Origin: Megaustenia siamemsis
Taxonomy: Eukaryota; Mollusca; Gastropoda; Stylommatophora; Ariophantidae
DNA length: 64,000 nucleotides
Assembly: GCA_032433765.1 (NCBI GenBank)
Contig: JAVIAB010000124.1
Span: 90,375,911 to 90,439,910 of the forward strand
Reading direction: 5' to 3'
In this document: positions 57,506 to 64,000 of the stretch, in pieces
Layout: each line of letters begins with the position of its first letter
Position numbering within the stretch: position 1 is the stretch's first letter
Notes under the pieces: model-generated
What the model was told of the DNA's origin: nothing
What the model saw: the letters and a program-made list of their open reading frames with translations, nothing else
The model's database searches: none
Translations under genes and position numbers: made by a program

Positions 57506-58400
57506 GGGTGGGTATCTTTTTTCGCACCGCCCGCCCGAATAAGCCCCCCCAGAGGTGCCCGCTGCTGTTGCCTCTGGGAGCACGCCCGGTGCGAAAAAGA
57601 TACCCCCCCAGAGGTGCCCGCTGCTGTTGCCTCTGGGAGCACGCCCGGCCGAATAAGCCCCCCCAGAGGTACCCGCTGCTGTTGCCTCTGGGAACACGCC
57701 CGGCCGAATAAGCCCCCCCAGAGGTACCCGCTGCTGTTGCCTCTGGGAGCACGCCCGGCCGAATAAGCCCCCCAGAGGTACCCGCTGCTGTTGCCTCTGG
57801 GAGCACGCCCGGCCGAATAAGCCCCCCCAGAGGTACCCGCTGCTGTTGCCTCTGGGAGCACGCCCGGCCGAATAGCCCCCCCCCCCCAGAGGTACCCGCT
57901 GCTGTTGCCTCTGGGAGGTCCAACGCACGCGGCTGACTGCCCACGGGCCGGCGCGGTGGGTATCTTTTTCGCACACGCCCGGCCGAATAGCCCCCCCCCC
58001 CCAGAGGTACCCGCTGCTGTTGCCTCTGGGAGGTCCAACGCACGCGGCTGACTGGCCCACGGGCCGGCGCGGTGGGTATCTTTTTCGCACACGCCCGGCC
58101 GAATAGCCGCCCCCCAGAGGTACCCGCTGCTGTTGCCTCTGGGAGGTCCAACGCACGCGGCTGACTGGCCCACGGGCCGGCGCGTTTCTTCTCAAGGTGA
58201 GCTATTTGGCGCTTAGTGAGCCCCAGGGTATCGTCGCCATGAAGTATCTTTTTCGCACGCCCGGCCGAATAGCCCCCCCCCCCCAGAGGTACCCGCTGCT
58301 GTTGCCTCTGGGAGGTCCAACGCACGCGGCTGACTGGCCCACGGGCGCGTATCTTTTGTCTCACGCCCGGCCGAATAAGCCCCCCCAGAGCTACCCCGCT
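57506..58400. repeat. Composite 55-bp / about 115-bp tandem array with hairpins
   Basis: CCCGGCCGAATA recurs at 57644, 57699, 57754, 57808 and 57863 (steps 55, 55, 54, 55), then at 57978, 58094, 58260 and 58366 (steps 115, 116, 166, 106). Every unit has CCCAGAGG, a 15-base loop, CCTCTGGG. The long units add GGTCCAACGCACGCGGCTGA and GGTGGGTATCTTTTTCGCAC. C runs vary from 6 to about 11. The 166-base step carries an extra piece at about 58188-58250. By position it looks like a terminal or subterminal repeat of the element. Its long minus-strand frames (up to 306 residues) are repetitive read-through, not genes. Confidence 0.95.
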
Positions 58401-58530
58401 GGCGCCCTCTCATGGGTACCACTTTGCTAGCCCCCGCCACCCCTATTATTTCAGAAGGAGTTTAAACGTCTAGCAAGGATTGAAATTGGCAATTAGTTAA
58501 ATGTGAACTTATGAATATACCAAACTCAAC

Positions 58531-59718
58531 ATGTTGCATCATGAGCGAGCGCTCATACTCCGAGCTGAATATGAGCGAGAGACGGGTGTTCGCCCCCCTT
58601 ATCCAAGGTCAGGTCTGGCTCTACAGGATCTGGCAGACAGGCTGGCCCAACATCGGGCGCAGAGCATCTTGGACTGGCCCATCCCAAAGGATGTAAAGAA
58701 GAGGCTAGCGAAGCCTCTGATCCCATCGCCCGGGAAGGACCTGCGATTTAATGATCTGGATGTGGTGGTACCTCACCCTATCCCACTCCCAGTGGGAGAG
58801 CCGTGGGTTGATCTCATTGCCCAGGCCAAGGAGGAGTTAGAAGTAGACGGTGCCGTTCGCACTTACTCTACATGGTGTGTAGAGAGGGCGGAGGACGACA
58901 AAGATGTCTGTACTATGACTGACGAGAGGGCAGCAAGGCTCATTCAATATTTCCCGTGGGGTAGGTCCCTTTGTAAGATCAAATTTCTCAGACAGGCTTG
59001 GAACAGCAATGTAAAAGAACCCGAGGAGGAGTGGGTTATCAGAGATAAATTTGACCCGATTAAATTGGAAATCAAAAAGGGGGGTGGTATTGTCGAGTTT
59101 TCTCGGGATATGAAGCCTGGCGCGCTAACAGGGATCGACAAGCCGTATTACGAAAAAGGTTATCCAGAGTCCGCGGTCGTGTACGGTCTCTACCAGATCC
59201 GAGACCCAGACCCTGCCAATCTAGCACCGCTGCGCGACGGTGACTTGAACTGTGTTGCTCAGAGTGTGATAGCGCACTTTGAAGACGCTCTTCGAGGACA
59301 AGGGTTAACACCCACCAGACGGCAAAAAATACGGGATTGGGAGGAACGAGTTCGTAGACCCGGGGCCACGATCAATGATGTGGCTGAACTGGAAAAGATC
59401 CTCAAACGAGCCATCATCTTGCGGGACATAGCCGGTGGGATTATATACTGCAGCGGCAAGTATCAAAACGGGCACCGCAACATAGAGCTCATCGTTCACA
59501 ACGGCCACGCGTGGAGTAAGGACCTACAATTCCCGCTTAGCAGGGAGGTCCACTTCTACGAGGGTGGCATTGTGGACGCCATCAGAGAAGCCACCCAGGG
59601 TGCGCCGGTTGCAGTCTGGCTTCTGGGGGTTCCTCGGAAGGGCGGCTCGCCGTCGACCAGTTTGTTCTTCAAGACGGTCGAACATTTAAGAAGCGTACAG
59701 ATCACGACAAAATCGTGA
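58531..59718 (+). CDS. Element polyprotein, N-terminal part: uncharacterised region plus possible OTU-like domain
   Basis: 395 residues from ATG 58531. The first 200 or so have no motif I recognise. Around 236-241 the text DGDLNC, followed by a helix-like VAQSVIAHFEDALRG, and HNGHAW at 323-328 recall the Asp-Cys and His boxes of OTU-type cysteine proteases; this is a weak, motif-only suggestion. No DxE exonuclease signature is evident. After AVWLLG (about 365) the frame becomes a short non-conserved tail, while the +0 frame of the next piece is already open. The real product probably continues into the polymerase through the G5 run at 59625-59629. An upstream ATG at 58512 is in another frame. 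Confidence 0.8.
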   Translation: MLHHERALILRAEYERETGVRPPYPRSGLALQDLADRLAQHRAQSILDWPIPKDVKKRLAKPLIPSPGKDLRFNDLDVVVPHPIPLPVGEPWVDLIAQAKEELEVDGAVRTYSTWCVERAEDDKDVCTMTDERAARLIQYFPWGRSLCKIKFLRQAWNSNVKEPEEEWVIRDKFDPIKLEIKKGGGIVEFSRDMKPGALTGIDKPYYEKGYPESAVVYGLYQIRDPDPANLAPLRDGDLNCVAQSVIAHFEDALRGQGLTPTRRQKIRDWEERVRRPGATINDVAELEKILKRAIILRDIAGGIIYCSGKYQNGHRNIELIVHNGHAWSKDLQFPLSREVHFYEGGIVDAIREATQGAPVAVWLLGVPRKGGSPSTSLFFKTVEHLRSVQITTKS

Positions 59719-60923
59719 CGGCTTGTGAACGCCTGGCCAGTGAGGTGTCATTTGATGATACTGACTTGGGTGATCCGGAGTCGCTCGCCAGACGGTGTTT
59801 CAGTGACAACCACGCATCCAACCTCGTCGCTGTTAAGAAAAACGGATGGAGGCCGACCCCAGCAAGCATTCTCGGTGATGTGCAAAAGGCTTGCGTGGAA
59901 CACGGGCACGGTGGGCTCTGGAATTCGATGGACTACACCCTAAAAGATATCGTCTGCATCGACATGAAGGAATGCTACCCCGCCAGCTTCCTAGGCAATG
60001 GCGAGGCTGCGCCATGGTTCCAACGGTTTGGACATCCGGGCCACCGCATGACCAGGGTCAGCATCAATGGTCCTCTCCCCACCGACATAGGCACCGGCTT
60101 CGCTGAGGTCCAAGAATGGGTGTGGACAGACAACTGTCATCCTGTCATACCTGCCTGGTACGGAAGACATTTCGCGGAAAAGAGGTGGGCCCCGACGCCG
60201 CTGCTGGCCTTCTTTGTAGAGACCGGCTTGCTTGTCCATCTCAGAGTCAGAGAGGCCCTGCTGGCCTTCGAGAAGCAGGAAGAGGTCTGGCTGCCAGAAG
60301 GTCGCGATGTCCGCTGTGCAATCATCGGCAAATTTACACAAGGGAGGAAAGCTGGCTGCAAAAGGTTGACCCGCAGGCTAGTGACTGACCAGGGGGAGCT
60401 CGACTACCTGGTTCGCGACACGATGCAAAGTGGCACTCTGGTCGGAGCTCCAGAGAAATTCCCTCTAGGGTGGATACTTACATATCACGACGGCAGCCAG
60501 CCTCAGTACGCGCATCTACGCGCCAGCATGTTGGCCTACGCCCATATCAACCTCGTCACAATGCTGGTCAGATTTGATCCCACAGAGGCCGTCCGGGTCG
60601 CCACTGACAGCATATATCTCAAGAAAACGGCGCTGCATAAGCTCGAGGGGGTCGAGGCATACGTGCCGAAAAATAAACCCGTCAAGGCACCCTGCTATTG
60701 TAATTGCATTTGGCACCCATCACACAGCAACGAGGGTGCTGTATTACCTCGGTGTGATTGCCAAAAAAGCAAATGTGACAACTGCAAAGAAGGTGGGATG
60801 GTGATGCTTCCTCCAACAGTTGGCCCGGCCCAGTGGCGCGACAAGGGCGAGAGGCTGTACGAGCCTAAGGAGCACGCTGCCTACCTTCCAAAGCCCGAGT
60901 ACATCAGCCAGTATGACACTTAG
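59628..60923 (+). CDS. Element polyprotein, middle part: divergent family B DNA polymerase
   Basis: This would copy the element's DNA. The frame is open well before its first GTG at 59715 and has no ATG there, so it reads as a continuation of the preceding piece. Counting from 59715, palm motif A is IDMKECYPAS (D83), a motif-B-like GKFTQGRK lies at 205-212, and motif C is VATDSIYL (T297-D298-S299). Family B enzymes normally have DTDS there; the metal-binding second Asp is kept and the first is Ala. After motif C comes a Cys-rich insert (CYCNCIWH, CDCQKSKCDNC), likely a zinc-binding loop. The frame ends in TAG 60921-60923, and the helicase follows in the same frame. The overall pattern suggests a protein-primed-type polymerase; that is inference. 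Confidence 0.8.
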   Translation, partial: GSSEGRLAVDQFVLQDGRTFKKRTDHDKIVTACERLASEVSFDDTDLGDPESLARRCFSDNHASNLVAVKKNGWRPTPASILGDVQKACVEHGHGGLWNSMDYTLKDIVCIDMKECYPASFLGNGEAAPWFQRFGHPGHRMTRVSINGPLPTDIGTGFAEVQEWVWTDNCHPVIPAWYGRHFAEKRWAPTPLLAFFVETGLLVHLRVREALLAFEKQEEVWLPEGRDVRCAIIGKFTQGRKAGCKRLTRRLVTDQGELDYLVRDTMQSGTLVGAPEKFPLGWILTYHDGSQPQYAHLRASMLAYAHINLVTMLVRFDPTEAVRVATDSIYLKKTALHKLEGVEAYVPKNKPVKAPCYCNCIWHPSHSNEGAVLPRCDCQKSKCDNCKEGGMVMLPPTVGPAQWRDKGERLYEPKEHAAYLPKPEYISQYDT

Positions 60924-60935
60924 GTCCTGTCAATT

Positions 60936-62492
60936 ATGGAGAATAGCGCAGCGCCACGCTACGACGACCCACTGTCGAGACATCGATTCTGTTACCTGAA
61001 TGGCGGAGGCGGCTCCGGCAAGACAACGAGAGCGATCGAGCTGTTTCGTGACAGAGATCCCATCGTGTTTACTCATACCCATCGTCTGGCCAAAGAGATG
61101 CGGACCAGGGGGGTTAAATCACAGACCTACCATAGCTTCTTCCGTTGGTGTGGGACGCGGAGAGCTAAGGCAACTGCGGAGGACCTAGCAGTGCTGCAGA
61201 AAAAACACAAGAGACCTATTACAGTTTGGAAGGCAAAAAAGGATTGGACTTCTACAGATGAAGTGTTGCTGTCTATAGGGGGTGCGGGAGAGGTTATAGA
61301 GTTTGTTTCCCGAAAACAAGGGGAATCTCTCCATGTACCTGGAAGTAATCAGAAAGGTCCGCAGATTGCAGATGTTGACTGGACGCCTGAGCGCATGGGC
61401 GACAAATACATTCCCCGTGTCATCATATGGGACGAAGTCTGCACTGTGTCAAAGCCTATCCTGGAGTTGTTCCTGGGGTGGCTCGATCAACGTGGGGTCC
61501 AGGTCATATGTTGCGGTGATCAAGGCCAGCCGCCACCGATCGCTGGTGGCATGCCCCATGACTGGCTACAGGAAACCTGCGGCTACTACGAAGAGATTTC
61601 CGTCGACCACAGAGCGAAAGACGAGGAGCTAAAAGCTCTGAAAAGGCGTATCCGGCTTCAGTCTGACAAGGTCCAGTGCGAAGAAATGCGTAAGGCCCTC
61701 CCAGGCTGCCTCGAGTGGAATAGGTTTGTTAAAGACTGGACGCCAAGAGATCTTATACTGGTCTCACGCACCAAGGTCCGCGATCGGGCACAGACGCTCT
61801 TATTCCAGCGGCATAAGGAGCAGTTCCAAGATGTCCCTGTGCCTCTGCTGTATCACCCCAAGGACAGCAGGAAGCAAAATATTGAGGTCCTCATACCTGG
61901 AACAGAAAACAAGGAAGTGCTCGTACTCAACGATGTTGTAGAGGTATCGATAGCTGCAGCTGAGAGTGCTATCACGACTGATGATTGGCGCCTGGGCTAT
62001 GCCTTGACGATCCATTCTAGCCAGGGTCTTACCATCTCTGACCCACAGAAGGTCTGGATCATTGACGACTGGCTTACGTGGTCCAACCTCGTGTATCTGG
62101 GTGTCTCTCGGGTGGAGTATAGTCACCAGCTCAAACGGGTGGGGTGTCCGCCGGCCGAGGCAGCCGCAGATGTAATCGATTTGACAGCACAGTACATGCC
62201 TGTGCGCGCAACAATATCGAGGAAGCTTTTTAGTTATAAGAGTCTAGACCAGGCAAAAGGACTTCCTGGGTTTGACCTAAAAGTTGACTACATATTGCAA
62301 CTTCACGAGGCCCAAAAAAACCATTGCGCTGCATGTAACTGTCTAATGTTGTGGTCGTATCGGCCGGCTGATATGCAGCAGTTTAGCGTCGATCGGCTAG
62401 ACAACAGCAAGGGCCACTGCGTAGGAAACATACGGCTGACCTGTCTGGACTGCAACCGAAAAAGAGGGGGCGCAGCACTTATCGCCGCCTAG
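60936..62492 (+). CDS. Element polyprotein, C-terminal part: superfamily 1 helicase with HNH domain
   Basis: 518 residues. ATP-driven DNA unwinding is expected. Walker A is GGGGSGKT (23-30), Walker B IIWDE (D166, E167), motif III GDQGQPPPI (194-202), motif IV region LILVSRTKVRD, motif V/VI YALTIHSSQGLTI and VYLGVSRVEYSHQL. The HSSQG form is that of the Pif1/RecD branch (SF1B). The last 60 residues are an HNH-type module: CAAC (464-467), VDRLDNSKGH, GNIRLTCLDCN (C503, C506). The usual first His is replaced by Arg, as in some phage-type HNH domains. The frame is the same as the polymerase, 12 bases after its TAG, so the helicase was probably fused to it. No ribosome-entry logic for a separate start is visible. 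Confidence 0.9.
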   Translation: MENSAAPRYDDPLSRHRFCYLNGGGGSGKTTRAIELFRDRDPIVFTHTHRLAKEMRTRGVKSQTYHSFFRWCGTRRAKATAEDLAVLQKKHKRPITVWKAKKDWTSTDEVLLSIGGAGEVIEFVSRKQGESLHVPGSNQKGPQIADVDWTPERMGDKYIPRVIIWDEVCTVSKPILELFLGWLDQRGVQVICCGDQGQPPPIAGGMPHDWLQETCGYYEEISVDHRAKDEELKALKRRIRLQSDKVQCEEMRKALPGCLEWNRFVKDWTPRDLILVSRTKVRDRAQTLLFQRHKEQFQDVPVPLLYHPKDSRKQNIEVLIPGTENKEVLVLNDVVEVSIAAAESAITTDDWRLGYALTIHSSQGLTISDPQKVWIIDDWLTWSNLVYLGVSRVEYSHQLKRVGCPPAEAAADVIDLTAQYMPVRATISRKLFSYKSLDQAKGLPGFDLKVDYILQLHEAQKNHCAACNCLMLWSYRPADMQQFSVDRLDNSKGHCVGNIRLTCLDCNRKRGGAALIAA

Positions 62493-62494
62493 CC

Positions 62495-62576
62495 GTCCTC
62501 CGGACGGGTAAAAGCCTCGCGCAGCGAAGGGATTCAGTCGTCCTCCGGACGGGTAAAAGCCTCGCGCAGCGAAGGG
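62495..62576. repeat. Direct duplication, 45-bp period, between convergent genes
   Basis: A 37-base unit at 62495-62531 recurs at 62540-62576 with the internal palindromes GTCCTCCGGAC and TCGCGCAGCGA. Copy 2 overlaps the end of the minus-strand DUF2314-like gene, so copy 1 looks like a tandem duplication of that gene's last codons. It could also act as a transcript-end structure for both sides; that is unproven. Confidence 0.9.
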
Positions 62577-62831
62577 TATATATCGTATATATGCTTCCCC
62601 TGAAATTTGATAAGGTCCCCGCATTTGCCAGCCTTATGGTTTAGTAGTTTATTGTCAATTACACCAGTAAACTCCACCTCAGAGGCCTCACCCCTCCACC
62701 CAAAATCGCTCCTCTCCGTTGCATACTTTTACGAAGTCACCGCAATTCAGTACCAGAAGCTCTTTATCGGGTGGGACCCAAAATGTGTCTGGGTTTCGAC
62801 GATGCATCCCTTGGGCATCTATTAAGTTCAT
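62534..62831 (-). pseudogene. DUF2314-like small protein gene, frameshifted
   Basis: Starting at ATG 62831 (29 bases after the integrase stop), the frame reads to GDFVKVCNGEERFWVE and then meets TGA at about 62690. In the neighbouring frame the text resumes at once with EFTGVIDNKLLN and CGDLIKFQGKHIYDI, stop at 62534. The shift lies at the G4 run (62691-62694). The two halves together have the layout of DUF2314 proteins (G-D-x-V-K...ERFWVEV...TGV-D-N...GD-I-F...DI), about 98 residues, function unknown. No known role in transposition. It could be a real mutation or a base-call error in a homopolymer. Confidence 0.6.
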
Positions 62832-62859
62832 TGTAGAAATATTCTTCAGCGGCAAGTGT

Positions 62860-63963
62860 TCAATTGAGGACCCCATCTGAAGGAAGCTCTGTCCCCTCAG
62901 GAACAATCATCAACTCTTCACGCACAAACCCACGCTGTGGACCATCTTCCAAATAGTATACCGCAGGCTGGCCATTCTGCCGCAATACATTTCGGATCGA
63001 ATGCAGGGTCACAGACCACACGGGGTCAGTAGCACGTTTTCGACCACCCTCGAGCTCGCCAGGCTGGTACAAATACCGAACCATTGCATCAGACGGGATC
63101 AGCGGCTCCTCGAGCCCTACAGGGCGTCCTGGAACGACAGATGAGGGTTGCGCAGTCACTCTCTGAAGTTTAATGGCATCCACAGGCTTCTTACCTGTCA
63201 GCCGAGTCGGCTCATTGTTTAAAGCCGCAACAACCGCAGGGAGTCGAGCCACCCATTCTGCAGACCGCTCAGAAGACCCACGGGCAGCAAGCAATAGCTC
63301 CTGAGCATACTGGTGTCCAAAAAGCCGCTCGGCCAGAGTCCGGTTAAAACGTTCTACTATACCTTGGTCTCTATGGAGGTCCACACGCCCACGCCGTATT
63401 TCAGTCCCATGTTTTGCCATAAGTGTTGATACCGAGCCCATGAATTCTCTTCCCGGGTCGACCTGAAGAAGCTTTGGAAAAACTAGAGGGCCCCGTTTAT
63501 AAATCCTCTCAAGGGCGTCTGCAACCTCTTGTGAATCTTTTGTAGCCAAGGGCTCTGCCTCTTTGTACCGGGAGGCTATATCGACGAGGGTCAAGGCGTA
63601 TTTGTACGTGCGTCGTTTCACACGATCATGCGGCAGATATAATAAATCCCCTTGATGAACTTCGTTTGGCGCAGTCACGTTAAAATGTGGCCGTGGTATT
63701 CGTCGAGGAGCAGGCAAATAGAGCTGCCATATGTCTTGTTTCGAGAGCCAGTCCCGAGCATCCTTTTTGCTAACTCGGGCTGCCGCAGCAAGCTTCGGGA
63801 TGGCCGCCAGCCCACGCCAATAGCCTTGAGGACTGTAGTAGAATTTCTCCATGATTGCTGACGTGCCGTCGGACTTCTCTGCCATAGAAAACTTCTTCAG
63901 TTTAGGATATTTTCTTCGCGACTTTTTTTTAAGGCCCATCCCGAAGCGTGATTTCGCAGCCAT
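62860..63963 (-). CDS. Retroviral-type DDE integrase (rve), possibly 5'-incomplete
   Basis: 367 residues from the first visible ATG at 63963. It inserts the element's DNA into the host. The catalytic triad is D106 (VHQGDLLYL), D169 (VDPGREF) and E204 (GIVERFNRT), with 34 residues between the last two, the classical D,D-35-E spacing. ALNNEPTRLTGKKPVDAI follows, as in rve cores. The C-terminus has YYLEDGPQRGFVREEL, compatible with a small beta-barrel or chromo-like domain. The N-terminus is very basic (GMGLKKKSRRKYPKLKK). The frame is open from the ATG to the window edge at 64000 with no stop, so the start may lie outside. It faces the polymerase unit, head-on. Confidence 0.92.
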   Translation of the reverse strand: MAAKSRFGMGLKKKSRRKYPKLKKFSMAEKSDGTSAIMEKFYYSPQGYWRGLAAIPKLAAAARVSKKDARDWLSKQDIWQLYLPAPRRIPRPHFNVTAPNEVHQGDLLYLPHDRVKRRTYKYALTLVDIASRYKEAEPLATKDSQEVADALERIYKRGPLVFPKLLQVDPGREFMGSVSTLMAKHGTEIRRGRVDLHRDQGIVERFNRTLAERLFGHQYAQELLLAARGSSERSAEWVARLPAVVAALNNEPTRLTGKKPVDAIKLQRVTAQPSSVVPGRPVGLEEPLIPSDAMVRYLYQPGELEGGRKRATDPVWSVTLHSIRNVLRQNGQPAVYYLEDGPQRGFVREELMIVPEGTELPSDGVLN

Positions 63964-64000
63964 AATCGCAGAAACCGTCTTAGCATCACGCTTTTCCCAG

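Larger units (their letters stand above)
57490..64000. mobile_element. Large GC-rich self-synthesising mobile element (left end; runs off window)
   Basis: The composition changes sharply from AT-rich host and LINE DNA to GC-rich DNA. Contents in order: tandem array 57506-58400; polymerase-helicase-HNH coding unit 58531-62492 (+); 45-bp duplication 62495-62576; DUF2314-like broken gene 62534-62831 (-); DDE integrase 62860 to beyond 63963 (-). A retroviral-type integrase with a family B polymerase is the hallmark of Polinton/Maverick-like elements. The SF1 helicase and HNH joined to the polymerase are not part of the usual set. No capsid, packaging ATPase or protease gene is seen, but only one end is in view. 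The exact class is uncertain. Confidence 0.75.

Noticed and set aside
57409..58364. Three long overlapping minus-strand ORFs of 248-306 residues
   Set aside because: They are read-through of the 55/115-bp array in all three frames, with the same Gly/Arg-rich unit repeated. No independent start or domain.
57506..58400. CRISPR-like array
   Set aside because: The units are contiguous tandem copies without unique spacers, in a eukaryotic locus.
59259..60388. Several 60-116-residue ORFs on both strands within the polymerase
   Set aside because: They overlap the polymerase frame entirely and are shadow frames allowed by GC-rich codons.
62397..62624. 75-residue minus-strand ORF over the 45-bp duplication
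   Set aside because: It translates the duplication twice in a frame other than the DUF2314-like one and has no domain.
57490..64000. Bacterial contamination as the origin of the GC-rich part
   Set aside because: The left edge joins directly to a host LINE family B copy present several times in the window, and the integrase is of retroviral/Polinton type. Misassembly cannot be fully excluded without reads.

Overview
The window is animal genomic DNA, most likely from a mollusc and probably a heterobranch gastropod. Host genes are split by GT/AG introns, the background is very AT-rich, and LINE and SINE debris is dense. The two intact host genes are rhodopsin-type receptors that resemble the lineage-specific 'chemosensory receptor' families of sea slugs and pond snails. 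The species assignment is an inference from protein character, not from a database search.

Layout. 1-5.1 kb: LINE fragments and a processed Tctex1-type dynein light chain pseudogene. 5.1-20.7 kb: first copy of a duplicated segment carrying a three-exon receptor gene (exons 8047-8221, 12700-12914, 20019-20618; 329 residues). Its introns hold LINE and SINE insertions and a 25-bp minisatellite rich in TGACGTCA. 20.8-34 kb: LINE fragments of several families, a hAT-like transposase remnant with a 42-bp-arm hairpin, and an RNase H-bearing LINE. 34.2-43.7 kb: second copy of the segment with a second intact receptor gene (exons 36950-37124, 39856-40070, 42932-43531; also 329 residues, same intron phases). 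43.8-55.8 kb: more LINEs, including a near full-length but decayed 3.1-kb RTE-like element, partial copies of the duplicated segment, and a broken exon-3-only receptor relic. Seven copies of one tRNA-headed SINE are scattered through the window. Several insertions have target-site duplications and an empty site in the other copy, so the order of events can be read.

From about 57.5 kb to the right edge the character changes abruptly. The DNA becomes GC-rich with long dense reading frames. This is a large mobile element inserted into the 3' end of a LINE and running off the window. It starts with an array of 55-bp and about 115-bp tandem units, each with a CCCAGAGG/CCTCTGGG hairpin. Next comes one long coding unit in three pieces (58531-62492) for an N-terminal domain, a divergent family B DNA polymerase, a superfamily 1 helicase and a C-terminal HNH domain. 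Facing it are a small DUF2314-like gene (frameshifted) and a retroviral-type DDE integrase that stays open to the edge. Integrase plus its own polymerase suggests a self-synthesising element in the broad Polinton/Maverick sense. The polymerase-helicase-HNH fusion and the tandem array do not fit the textbook Polinton layout, and no capsid, ATPase or protease gene is visible in the part present. The coding unit is interrupted once by a frameshift at a G5 run and once by an in-frame TAG, so this copy is probably defective unless recoding occurs.
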